Below, one piece after another: positions 1 through 8,886 of a stretch of DNA of 12,856 nucleotides (position 1 is its first letter; every line of letters starts with the position of its first letter). The notes below the pieces were generated by a model. That model worked only from the letters and a program-made list of their open reading frames with translations, ran no database searches and was not told where the DNA came from. The stretch lies in contig CAZNOS010000024.1 of assembly GCA_964574775.1 (NCBI GenBank), forward strand, positions 1-12,856. The letters are read 5' to 3'. The position numbers and the translations under genes were made by a program. The DNA is from CABMGO01 sp964574775. Its GTDB lineage: Archaea; Nanobdellota; Nanobdellia; Pacearchaeales; GW2011-AR1.

Positions 1-9
1 AATAATTTT

Positions 10-18
10 TTTAAATAA
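10..18 (+). promoter_or_regulatory. TATA box of pyrG
   Basis: The T-rich stretch ending TTTAAATAA is centred about 27 bases before the ATG at 41. There is no Shine-Dalgarno-like purine run before that ATG (the preceding bases are TAGTTCCCGT). This is the arrangement of an archaeal leaderless promoter, with transcription starting at or next to the start codon. Assignment is by pattern and spacing only. Confidence 0.55.
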
Positions 19-40
19 AATTTGTGATGATAGTTCCCGT

Positions 41-1639
41 ATGACAAAATATATTATAGTTACGGGTGGAGTTATTTCTGGTTTAGGTAAGGGTGTTTTA
101 GCTGCGTCTATAGGAAAATTGATTTCTTCAGAATACAAATGTGCAGTTGTGAAATGTGACGGATATTTGAACGTTGATCCTGGGACGATGAATCCAGTTG
201 AGCACGGAGAGGTTTTTGTTTTAGATGATGGGACTGAATGCGATATGGATTTTGGGCATTACGAGAGATTTATTGGCACGGCGTCTAAGGGAAACTGGAA
301 TATAACGATGGGGAAAATATATAGAGCGATTTTAGATAAAGAAAGAAAGGGTGAATATCTTGGTAAAACTGTGCAGTTGATTCCGCATGTTACTGACGAT
401 ATAAAGGCTTGGATAAAGGGAGTGGGTGTGCAAGAGAAAGCGGATGTCTTGTTTGTTGAAATTGGGGGCACAGTTGGAGATTTAGAAAATGCTTTATATC
501 TTGAGGCGGTGAGGCAGCTGGCGCACGATGTTGGACACGAGAATGTTTTATTTATTCATCTTTCTTATGTGCCAATTCCGTTCGGAGTTAATGAACAAAA
601 ATCTAAACCGACGCAGATGAGCGTGAAGCTTTTGAATGAAATTGGAATTTGGCCAGATGTGGTTGTTTGTAGATGCGAGGAATATTTGGAGGAAAAAATA
701 AAGAAAAAGATTGCGTTGTTCTGTAACGTAGATGATGATTGCGTGTTTACAGGGAAGGACGTTGAATCAATTTATTTAATTCCTAGTGAGCTTGAGAAAC
801 AGGGTTTTGTAAATGTTTTAGAAAAAAAATTGGGACTAAAAGTTTCTTGTAGTAGTTGTGATGGCTGGAATGTTCTTGCGAAAAGAATGGTCGACGGAGA
901 ATCGAAACGTGTTGTGAAAATTGGAATTTGTGGGAAATATACTAAGCTCGGAGATTCTTATGCGAGCGTTGTTGAAGCTATAAAACATTCGGCGGTTAAT
1001 TTAGATGTTAAAGTAAATGTTGATTTTATTGATAGTGAAAAAATAGAACAGGGAGAAAATATTTCTGAATTGCTCAGGGGTTTTGATGGGGTGATTATTC
1101 CAGGAGGATTTGGAAATCGTGGATGGGAAGGTAAAATAAATGCAATAAAATATTTAAGAGAAAATAAAATTCCGTTTTTAGGAATATGTTTGGGATTACA
1201 ATCTGCCGTCGTTGAATTTGCGAGAAATGTTTGTGGATTGAAAGATTCTGATTCTACGGAAATGAATCCAAATACGAAAAATAAAATTATTACGTTAATG
1301 GATGGTCAGAAAAACGTTGTGGATATGGGTGGAACGATGAGGCTTGGTTCGTGTAAAGCGATTTTGAAAAACGATTCGGTCGTGGCTTCGCTTTATAATT
1401 CGGATGTTGTTTTTGAAAGGCACAGACATAGGTATGAAGTAAATCCTAATTTTCATAATGTTCTTGAAGAGTTTGGGCTTGTGCTTTCGGGAAAGAGCGA
1501 GGACGGAAAGCTTGTTGAGTTTATAGAAATAAAGGAGCATCCGTTTTTTGTGGCAACGCAATCGCATCCAGAATTCAAGAGTTCGTTGATAAAACCGGCG
1601 CCGTTGTTTTACGGATTTCTTGGGGCTTGCGTTAAGTAA
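41..1639 (+). CDS. pyrG: CTP synthase (glutamine-hydrolysing)
   Basis: This enzyme makes CTP from UTP, ATP and glutamine, the last step of de novo pyrimidine nucleotide synthesis, in the cytosol. The 532 residues match the usual family length. The N-terminal amidoligase domain begins with the P-loop GGVISGLGKG (residues 9-18) and has the segment NVDPGTMNPVEHGEVFV (44-60), with likely Mg-binding Asp70 and Glu140 in FVEIGGTVGD. The C-terminal class I glutaminase domain (about 292-532) carries the nucleophile Cys383 in GICLGLQ, the oxyanion segment PGGFGNRG and the His509/Glu511 pair in SHPEF. All catalytic residues are intact. The start at 41 is fixed by the MTKYIIVTGG opening typical of the family and by the TATA box 27 bases upstream. 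It is transcribed alone; the next gene has its own promoter. The 'CDGYLNVDPGTMNPVEHG' wording differs from the commoner 'LDPYINVDPGTMSPFQHG'; I recall it from small-genome archaea and candidate-phyla bacteria. Confidence 0.97.
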   Translation: MTKYIIVTGGVISGLGKGVLAASIGKLISSEYKCAVVKCDGYLNVDPGTMNPVEHGEVFVLDDGTECDMDFGHYERFIGTASKGNWNITMGKIYRAILDKERKGEYLGKTVQLIPHVTDDIKAWIKGVGVQEKADVLFVEIGGTVGDLENALYLEAVRQLAHDVGHENVLFIHLSYVPIPFGVNEQKSKPTQMSVKLLNEIGIWPDVVVCRCEEYLEEKIKKKIALFCNVDDDCVFTGKDVESIYLIPSELEKQGFVNVLEKKLGLKVSCSSCDGWNVLAKRMVDGESKRVVKIGICGKYTKLGDSYASVVEAIKHSAVNLDVKVNVDFIDSEKIEQGENISELLRGFDGVIIPGGFGNRGWEGKINAIKYLRENKIPFLGICLGLQSAVVEFARNVCGLKDSDSTEMNPNTKNKIITLMDGQKNVVDMGGTMRLGSCKAILKNDSVVASLYNSDVVFERHRHRYEVNPNFHNVLEEFGLVLSGKSEDGKLVEFIEIKEHPFFVATQSHPEFKSSLIKPAPLFYGFLGACVK

Positions 1640-1722
1640 AGATTATATTTCTATAATAATTTTTATGACTGGATGGTAAGAAAATATAAAGTTATATCCT
1701 CGATATTTATTAATTCAAAACA

Positions 1723-1732
1723 TTTATATATT
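1723..1732 (+). promoter_or_regulatory. TATA box of the surface protease gene
   Basis: TTTATATATT is centred 25 bases upstream of the ATG at 1752, and the bases before the ATG (TTTATTCCAC) hold no Shine-Dalgarno sequence. This fits a leaderless archaeal promoter. The rest of the 112-base gap after pyrG is AT-rich, with T-tracts around 1660 that could end the pyrG transcript. Confidence 0.65.
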
Positions 1733-1751
1733 AATTTATTGTTTATTCCAC

Positions 1752-4700
1752 ATGAAAGATGAGTATGTTTTTTTAATTTTAGGATTATTGGTTTTATCTG
1801 CGGGTTTTGCTTCGACTGGTTGGTTTTCTGACACGTGGAATACAATTACTGGAAATGCCGTCGTGACTTATTGTACCTCTTTTACTTATTCCGAGTGGTC
1901 TGCTTGCGTTAATAATCAACAAACAAGAACTCTTATTTCTCAATCTCCACAGGGCTGTACTATTTACGTGAAGCGTCCACCAATTTTAACTCAAACTTGC
2001 TCCGTTACGTCTTATTGTACTTCTTTTACTTATACTGATTGGTCTGCTTGCGTTAATAATCAACAAACAAGAACAATTGTTTCTCAAACTCCCCCTGGTT
2101 GTTCTGGTGGAAATCCAATATTAACTCAACCCTGTTCTGTTACGTCTTATTGCACATCCTTCACTTATTCCAATTGGTCTACGTGTGTAAATAATCAACA
2201 AACAAGAACTCTTATTTCTCAATCTCCCTCGAGATGTAGTATTGGAGATTTGATTCCTGTTTTAAATCAAAGCTGTGTTAATCTTTCTTGCATTGGTTCT
2301 GCTTGCGAAACTAATATTACCGTTAATATGTCTGCAAATTTTTCAGCTATTAATTATAGTGTGGCTAATTACATGAATTTAACGAGTTATGATTCTTCTG
2401 TAGGTTTTAATGGATTTGTAGAGAATTCTGTTGATGAATATTCTTCGTTTAATGAAGAAATGGTAGAAGGTGGAGAATTATTCTCTAATGTTAATGGCTC
2501 TTCAACAAGATATGTTGGTTATATTGTTCAGTTAGAAAGTGAGCCAATTATTGTAGAGAAAAATAGATTAGAGACGGTTGCAAAAAATAATGAAAGATCT
2601 ACGCTTAATCAAATTCCTCTTATAAATAATATTTATGGTGCTATTGCGACGATGCCAGAAGAGGTTCCACAAAAAATGAATGAGTATGAGCAAGATATTG
2701 AGAATGAAAGAGAGATGGTGAAACAGAGAATTGCTAGTAACTTTCAAGGGTCTGGCATAACTGGAAATGTTATAATGAATTTTAATGATCAAGGATTTTT
2801 TGTAAAATCTTTGAATTGGCTAAGAGGATTTGGATTTACGGGGATGGCTGTTTCTGATTTAGAATCTGAAAGTAACATTATTATTAAAAATGATTATGAG
2901 CATGTTTTTAATGGATTTTCCATTGAAGCAACGGAAGAAGAGGCGAAAAAAATAGAGAAAATTTCTGGTGTTAAATCTGTTACTCCAAATTATATGATGT
3001 ATGCTGATGTTGTAAGCTCTGTTCCGTTTATGCAAGATGGAGTTTCGGCTGCTAAATTAGATAGAGAGGGGAATAATTGTTTAGTTTCTGGGAAGCCATG
3101 TTTAACCGGAGATGGAGTTAAGATTGCGATCATTGATACTGGTGTAGATTATACGCATCCTGATTTGGGTGGATGTTTGGGTGCTAATTGTAAAGTAATT
3201 GGGGGTTGGAGTTTTATAGATTGTTTGGGTTGGAATGATTCTGAATATACTACTTGTGCTATTCCGGTTGTACCCAATGCTAATCCTATGGATGATCACG
3301 GACATGGAACGCATTGTTCGGCAGTTGCTAGTGGTATAGATAGTGTTTATACTGGCGTTGCTCCTGGTGCGAAAATTCTTGCATATAAAGTTTTAACAAA
3401 AGATGGTTGGGGATTGAGCGAGTGGATTATTGGAGGTATAGAACGTGCTGTTGTAGATGGTGCGGATGTTTTAAGCATAAGTATAGGTGGTGGTGGAAAT
3501 CCTGATTCTCCAATGTCACAAGCTGTAGATAATGCCGTTTTGGCTGGAAAAGTTGTTGCTGTTTCTGCGGGAAATAGTGGGCCAGTAGATCGTTCTATTG
3601 GAAATCCCGGAACTGCAAGAAAAGCAATTACTGTTGGTGCTGGTTGTAAACCCGGAGATCCTAGTTCTTATTGCTGGTTAAATTCTATAGCAATTTTCTC
3701 TTCTTTGGGACCTGTATTTTGGGGAGAGGGAGAAGACAAACAATTTTTAATAAAGCCAGATATTGTTGCCCCGGGTGTAAGGATAGAGGCGGCTGTTCCC
3801 CCTGCGTTGTATTATGATCACAGACTTAGAACCAAAATGTCGGGAACTTCTATGGCGGCTCCACATATTGCAGGAGTTGTTGCTTTGATGAAACAAAAAA
3901 ATCCTAGTTGGACTCCTGAACAAATTAAAGATTCTCTTAAGGCGACTGCAAATGATTATGGATATCTTCAAACGGATCAGGGCGCAGGATTTGTTAATGT
4001 TAGTAATTTTATTAAATTAAATTCTCCTTTAACATATATTCCAAAACCTTTTTTCTATTTTAATTTATTAAATCCTCTAGATAGTGATATTTTTAGTATG
4101 GATAGTAATGAACTTATAGAATTTTCGGCTATTGTTCAGCCATATGATTCTTTTAGTATGAAATATAAGAAAGAAGGTGATTCTTCTTGGAGAACAGATG
4201 GAATATCGCTTGTAGATTTTCCTATTTCTGGAGAGGGAGAAGTTATTGCAAGGCTTAATCCTTCTGTAATAAATAGTGCTGGAAAATATATTTTTAATTT
4301 TTCTTTTATATATGGCGGAAAAACTTTTTATGAAGATATAAGTTTATATTTTTATAGCGAACAAAATGTGGGAATTTCTAGTTGTGAAGAATTGCAAAAT
4401 ATTGGTTCAGAAAGTGGTCCAGCGTATACTTTATTTAATTATCATTTGACTCAGGATATTGATTGCAGTCAGACAAAAAATTGGGGTTGCTATAATGTTT
4501 CGGCGCAGAATGTAAATCACCCAAGTCTTGACTCCAGTGTTGGAATTTGTAGTAGTGTTAAATTCAGGTGTATGGCTGGCACTTTATCTTCTATAAATAC
4601 TAATTCTACTCATTATATTTGGACATGTGTTGGGACTATTTCTAATGCATCTTGTTCTTCGACAAGAGTTGGGGCGGAGGATAGAGATGATGACGAGGGG

Positions 4701-7028
4701 GATAATCCGGTTTCTACAATAAATATAACGATATGTCCTGGCTTTTCGCCTATTTCAACAATTAATAATACAAAATATACGGCGATGGGGTTATTTGATG
4801 GTCGGGGTTTTGAGGTTAATAATTTGTATATGAATCGTTTTACTCCCGATGCGAACGGAAAAGGTGGTAGCGAGTCTTACGTGGGGTTGTTTAGAACCCT
4901 TAATCATATTAGTATAAAACAGAAAGTTGTTAATCTTGGATTGGTGAATGTTAATATTAGCTCTGTCGGAGGTTCAGAATATATTGGAGGCATTGTTGGT
5001 CAAAATTTAGGGGGAGTTATTTCAAACTCACATGTTACTGGAAATTTGGGGTGTTCTCCTATGGAATATGAGAATGATCTATCTTCTCCGATGGGCGCTT
5101 CAACCGTAGGTGGTCTTGTGGGGTCTAATGAAGGGGGAGTTATTTCAGATGGGGGCATTATTAATAATTCTTATTTTATTGGTAATGTTTGCGGATATGG
5201 TTATGTTGGGGGAGTTGTTGGGAGTTCTCTTTTGGGACCGGGTAGGGATTTGGCTGAGGTGAGTATTTCTTCCGTTCATTTAATAAATCCAAAAATTAAT
5301 TATAAAAAAATAACTATTCGTAATATGCCCATTATTGAAAACTCTTATGTTATGGGAAATGTAACTGGTCTTCAATTTATTGGAGGGCTTATAGGATCTA
5401 ACCGTGCAAGTAATATTTTAAATTCTCGTTTTGAAGGGAATATTCGAATTAAAAGTTATGAAAGTGCCATGGGATGGGCGCAGATGGTAGGTGGGCTTGT
5501 TGGGACTAGCTCTGGGGGAGACATTCTCAATTCTTCGGGAATTGTATCGCTTTCTCCTTTTTGTACTAATTGTTCGAATTATTTACGTATTGATGATGTT
5601 GGTGGGCTTGTAGGATATCTAAAAAATTATAAATATCTTGGGGGATATAGAGGGTCGTTTTTTCCTTCGTTAATTGATAGGTCTTATTCGGTGGGTAATA
5701 TTTCAGATGGAGGATCTAAAAATTTCACTACATATTTTGGTGGTCTTGTTGGAGTTGTAGATGACGAGGGAGATTATGGCACTATTTTTATCAATAATTC
5801 ATATGCCTCTGTAGACATCAATGGTGGAATGTTTGCTATAGGTGGGCTTGTGGGTTATAATCTTGGTGGAAATATATATAATTCTTATTCAAGAGGCAAT
5901 ATGCTTGTTCGTTCTCTTCTTTGCGTCGGTAGTATTGATTATTGGTGTCTTGCAAATAGTCCGATAATCCATTTTGGTGGGCTTGTAGGATATAGTGCTT
6001 TGGGAAAAATTGTTAATTCTTATTCGACTGGAAGTGTTAGGTATTCGGATGCACCAAGCCCTACAGATAAGGGATTTGTTGGAAAATATTCAGAAATGGA
6101 ATTCTCTGGAAATTTCTGGGATAAAGAAACGTCTGGGCAAACGTCTTCCGCCGGTGCCGTCGGAAAAATAACTGCGGAAATGAAAAATGTTCAGACTTTC
6201 TTGAGTGCGGTATGGGACTTTGAAAATATTTGGAAGATAGAAAATTCGTATCCATTCCATTCAATTAGTCAAATTGTATCTCCTCCTGTTTCGTGTCAAC
6301 CATTGATTTTAGAAATAAATTCTTCTGAATTAAAATGTTTTGCAGATAATTTATTACATCTTGTAAATTATACTACGGGATATGACTCACACAATTGTGG
6401 TTCTTATCAAAATCAAACAACGTCTGTATCTTCGGTTACAAATACGAGTTGTGTTTATACAGAACCGACTGAGAATCCGGTTTACATTACAAATACTGGA
6501 AATGGTGGGGGTGGCGGAGGTTCTGGCTCAGGAAATACTAATACTCTTGTTAATAATTGCACTCCACAATGGGTATGTACTTTTGGCTCGTGTGTTGATG
6601 GTAAAAAAATAGAAGCTTGTAGAGATATATATAACTGTGGAAACTCGAGCAATAAACCCGAGGAAAGAACTTTAGATTGTAACGATGCGCTTCCTTTTAA
6701 TAATGCAGAGATGGGCGACAAAGATAATGGTTCTTTGTCTTGGATAGTGATCGTTTTGTTAATATTAGCTGTATTGATTGTTCTTGCAGTTATATTTTTT
6801 ATACTTTACAAGAGGAGGGTTTTTGCAAGGGCTCCACAAAGTGGTGTGGTTACGAAAATTAATGATCTTTTGCAAAATTCAAAACTTGCCCTAGATAATA
6901 ATGATTTAATAAAGTCTAGACATTTATATGAAGAAGCAAAGAGTTTATACGAAAATAATCATTTTACAGATAAATATTTATATAATAAGTTTGTAGAAGT
7001 TCAGAAAAAGTTTTCTAAAAAATCTTAA
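1752..7028 (+). CDS. Giant cell-surface subtilisin-family (S8) protease with GLUG repeats and C-terminal membrane anchor
   Basis: A 1758-residue exported serine protease. Order of parts: hydrophobic export segment (about 5-21); motif ITGNAV (32-37); three Cys/Trp repeats with WSxC signatures (40-70, 88-117, 133-162), resembling thrombospondin type 1 modules; an inhibitor-I9-like propeptide in two pieces (about 253-270 and 380-420) split by a charged helical insert; the S8 catalytic domain (about 453-755) with Asp462 in IDTGVD, His518 in GHGTH, oxyanion Asn608 in SAGNSG and Ser700 in GTSMAAPH; a beta-rich segment; GLUG repeats of the 'GGLVG...NSYS.G' type (about 1079-1430); a glycine-rich linker near 1585-1594; a Cys-rich module (1603-1643); one membrane helix (about 1664-1688) followed by KRR; and a helical cytosolic tail of about 70 residues. 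The catalytic triad is intact, so an active protease displayed outside the cell is expected. Natural substrates are unknown. The frame is unbroken for 5.3 kb. Confidence 0.9.
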   Translation: MKDEYVFLILGLLVLSAGFASTGWFSDTWNTITGNAVVTYCTSFTYSEWSACVNNQQTRTLISQSPQGCTIYVKRPPILTQTCSVTSYCTSFTYTDWSACVNNQQTRTIVSQTPPGCSGGNPILTQPCSVTSYCTSFTYSNWSTCVNNQQTRTLISQSPSRCSIGDLIPVLNQSCVNLSCIGSACETNITVNMSANFSAINYSVANYMNLTSYDSSVGFNGFVENSVDEYSSFNEEMVEGGELFSNVNGSSTRYVGYIVQLESEPIIVEKNRLETVAKNNERSTLNQIPLINNIYGAIATMPEEVPQKMNEYEQDIENEREMVKQRIASNFQGSGITGNVIMNFNDQGFFVKSLNWLRGFGFTGMAVSDLESESNIIIKNDYEHVFNGFSIEATEEEAKKIEKISGVKSVTPNYMMYADVVSSVPFMQDGVSAAKLDREGNNCLVSGKPCLTGDGVKIAIIDTGVDYTHPDLGGCLGANCKVIGGWSFIDCLGWNDSEYTTCAIPVVPNANPMDDHGHGTHCSAVASGIDSVYTGVAPGAKILAYKVLTKDGWGLSEWIIGGIERAVVDGADVLSISIGGGGNPDSPMSQAVDNAVLAGKVVAVSAGNSGPVDRSIGNPGTARKAITVGAGCKPGDPSSYCWLNSIAIFSSLGPVFWGEGEDKQFLIKPDIVAPGVRIEAAVPPALYYDHRLRTKMSGTSMAAPHIAGVVALMKQKNPSWTPEQIKDSLKATANDYGYLQTDQGAGFVNVSNFIKLNSPLTYIPKPFFYFNLLNPLDSDIFSMDSNELIEFSAIVQPYDSFSMKYKKEGDSSWRTDGISLVDFPISGEGEVIARLNPSVINSAGKYIFNFSFIYGGKTFYEDISLYFYSEQNVGISSCEELQNIGSESGPAYTLFNYHLTQDIDCSQTKNWGCYNVSAQNVNHPSLDSSVGICSSVKFRCMAGTLSSINTNSTHYIWTCVGTISNASCSSTRVGAEDRDDDEGDNPVSTINITICPGFSPISTINNTKYTAMGLFDGRGFEVNNLYMNRFTPDANGKGGSESYVGLFRTLNHISIKQKVVNLGLVNVNISSVGGSEYIGGIVGQNLGGVISNSHVTGNLGCSPMEYENDLSSPMGASTVGGLVGSNEGGVISDGGIINNSYFIGNVCGYGYVGGVVGSSLLGPGRDLAEVSISSVHLINPKINYKKITIRNMPIIENSYVMGNVTGLQFIGGLIGSNRASNILNSRFEGNIRIKSYESAMGWAQMVGGLVGTSSGGDILNSSGIVSLSPFCTNCSNYLRIDDVGGLVGYLKNYKYLGGYRGSFFPSLIDRSYSVGNISDGGSKNFTTYFGGLVGVVDDEGDYGTIFINNSYASVDINGGMFAIGGLVGYNLGGNIYNSYSRGNMLVRSLLCVGSIDYWCLANSPIIHFGGLVGYSALGKIVNSYSTGSVRYSDAPSPTDKGFVGKYSEMEFSGNFWDKETSGQTSSAGAVGKITAEMKNVQTFLSAVWDFENIWKIENSYPFHSISQIVSPPVSCQPLILEINSSELKCFADNLLHLVNYTTGYDSHNCGSYQNQTTSVSSVTNTSCVYTEPTENPVYITNTGNGGGGGGSGSGNTNTLVNNCTPQWVCTFGSCVDGKKIEACRDIYNCGNSSNKPEERTLDCNDALPFNNAEMGDKDNGSLSWIVIVLLILAVLIVLAVIFFILYKRRVFARAPQSGVVTKINDLLQNSKLALDNNDLIKSRHLYEEAKSLYENNHFTDKYLYNKFVEVQKKFSKKS
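1869..2237 (+). repeat. Three in-frame near-identical Cys/Trp repeats
   Basis: Three copies begin at 1869, 2013 and 2148 (spacing 48 and 45 codons) and encode YCTSFTYx(D/E/N)WSxCVNNQQTRT and then a less conserved tail ending in Cys. The DNA is almost identical over the GTTAATAATCAACAAACAAG core, so these are recent duplications or are kept alike by recombination. They form the membrane-distal end of the surface protease. Confidence 0.85.
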
Positions 7029-7072
7029 GAAATAATAATTTTATTTTTTATAAATTTATCTTCACGATAATC

Positions 7073-7080
7073 TTATATAC
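7073..7080 (+). promoter_or_regulatory. TATA box of the membrane-protein gene at 7101
   Basis: TTATATAC is centred 25 bases before the ATG at 7101, with no ribosome-binding site before that ATG. This supports separate, leaderless transcription from the protease gene rather than read-through. Confidence 0.6.
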
Positions 7081-7100
7081 TATTTATCTTAATTATTGAT

Positions 7101-8795
7101 ATGAAAAAAAGAGGGAAGGATTTAATTATTTCTTCGATTATTGCTTTATTAATCGGAGCGTTTACGTTGCCTGTTAAAACTATAAATGGTGCAGTTATTT
7201 CAAATAATTTTAGTGATGTAATTTTTTCTAGTCTTAGTGGCTGGTTTCTTTTTTTAACTATAACCTTTATTTCTGTATTTTTTGTTTTAAATATCGCTTC
7301 TAGGGATTTAGATCCATTGCAAAAAAGATTAGAAGAAATGGAAGGCATTTCCTCGTCGACAAATTCTATTCGTAAGCCCTCCGCTTGGATAGGTAGGGCC
7401 AAATATTTAATGGGCAAAAAAAGATACGTCGAGCAAATTCCACAGAATAATGGAAAATATGCTACCGATATGAATTACAGCCAAGATTCTAAACAAATTC
7501 TATCTAATTATGGTGACTCGAGATTGGTAGAATATTTCATTAAAACAAATGGAGAAATGCCTAGAGATGATGCAGATATGGCGGCAAAGTATTTCCAGGA
7601 TTTTAAAGATTATAGTTCTCTATTTAATAAAGAGCTAGAAAGATTTCCAGTGGCAGATCACGGAAAAGTTTTAGATTCCCTCAAGGGAAAGAAAGAGAAG
7701 GGATTAACACCTCTTAATCTCCAAAAGAGTTATCCCATACATAAACCCGATGAAACAGTCAGTGTAGATCCTAACTTTTATGAAGAATTTAAAATTGAAG
7801 CTCCTAAAGATGTAGCAGATCCCATTATAGCCGTAAGGCTTGGAAGGGGGTTGCCATACACTAAATCTATTCGTACGCCTGCAAATGATATACGCGTAGG
7901 AAGATATCCATATGAGAGAAAAAGAGGGAAGGGTGGGCATAGTTCTTATGAAACCCTACAAGATATTGAGAATGGAAGAGAAATGAATCCGAGACAGGCA
8001 GTACACGTTACGCTTAATGGTCTGTATTCTGGAAAGCATAGGGCATATGATTGGGCCGCAGATAAAGTAGACCATATTCTTCTTGCTCCCGCAAAGGAGC
8101 TTATTGACAATAAAGATCTTTTATATTTAGATAAGCACGATAGTGCTTCTTTCGGAGATTTACCTATCCCTAGTGGATCAGAAATTGTTATTTCTAAAGA
8201 ACAATATAAGTTAATGTCTCCAAAAGAGATTAAAAGACTGAAACGAAGAACGGGGGCGGAAATAGTAACTATCCAATCTCCTGATGATAAAAACGTATTA
8301 GATACTGCAAAAAGGAGAATTCAAGAGAGGGGATATTCTTTATCTGGTGTTCACATGGACAGAGCTGAAGAAGAAAGCAATTTGTATAATGCCATAAAAT
8401 ACTTAGGAAATATTTCTCCTGTTCATTTGGGGGATGCTGAATATTTTAGTCCTAATCAACTTGCTGCCGAATTATCTCGTATTCCGTGGCTTCAATATAG
8501 AATTGATTCTTTAAGAGTGGGAAGACCTATTTCAACAGACACCGACGTTGGAGAATTAAAAAGAGAGTTGCGGAGTGTGAAAAAAAACATGGGTGGTTAT
8601 TTTGATAGAGCAATAGATGACATAGATAAAACTCGTAGAGGAAATCCGACTCATAAAGATATTATTTCTTTGGAAAGGATTATAGAATATGCGGATAATC
8701 ATCATTTTCCAGAAGTTGTGAGTGATAAAGCTAGAAAATATATACGAGAACAAAAGCAATATCTAGATAGAGATAGAAGGGATATGGTGGCTTAA
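7101..8795 (+). CDS. Uncharacterised two-helix membrane protein with large cytosolic domain
   Basis: I do not recognise this 564-residue protein. Two membrane helices lie at the N-terminus (about 8-26 and 46-66), enclosing a short outside loop with KTINGAVIS (residues 27-35), which resembles the ITGNAV motif of the neighbouring protease. From residue 67 on it is soluble and charged: a helical segment of about 100 residues rich in Asp and Lys, a central beta-containing stretch around 310-365 (AVHVTLNGLYSG ... DHILLAPAKEL ... GDLPIPSGSEIVIS), then a basic, mostly helical C-terminal third. By the positive-inside rule the big domain is cytosolic. It follows the protease gene by 72 bases with its own TATA box. 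Without a recognisable enzyme motif no function is assigned; a scaffold or sensor partner of the cell surface is only a guess. Its stop is 91 bases from the stop of the convergent regulator gene. Confidence 0.8.
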   Translation: MKKRGKDLIISSIIALLIGAFTLPVKTINGAVISNNFSDVIFSSLSGWFLFLTITFISVFFVLNIASRDLDPLQKRLEEMEGISSSTNSIRKPSAWIGRAKYLMGKKRYVEQIPQNNGKYATDMNYSQDSKQILSNYGDSRLVEYFIKTNGEMPRDDADMAAKYFQDFKDYSSLFNKELERFPVADHGKVLDSLKGKKEKGLTPLNLQKSYPIHKPDETVSVDPNFYEEFKIEAPKDVADPIIAVRLGRGLPYTKSIRTPANDIRVGRYPYERKRGKGGHSSYETLQDIENGREMNPRQAVHVTLNGLYSGKHRAYDWAADKVDHILLAPAKELIDNKDLLYLDKHDSASFGDLPIPSGSEIVISKEQYKLMSPKEIKRLKRRTGAEIVTIQSPDDKNVLDTAKRRIQERGYSLSGVHMDRAEEESNLYNAIKYLGNISPVHLGDAEYFSPNQLAAELSRIPWLQYRIDSLRVGRPISTDTDVGELKRELRSVKKNMGGYFDRAIDDIDKTRRGNPTHKDIISLERIIEYADNHHFPEVVSDKARKYIREQKQYLDRDRRDMVA

Positions 8796-8886
8796 TTTCT
8801 ATGAAATTAGAATCAAAAATTGAGATGCAAAGAAATAATTTCGTATGAACATCTGTGCTCAGAATCTAGGTTATTTAGTATGTCGA

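Noticed and set aside
8043..8078. 2H phosphoesterase reading of the HVTL motif near residue 310 in the 7101 protein
   Set aside because: A second H-x-T/S motif, required by that family, is not present.
8796..8886. Possible small RNA in the convergent gap
   Set aside because: No paired C/D boxes, promoter or stable hairpin could be supported.
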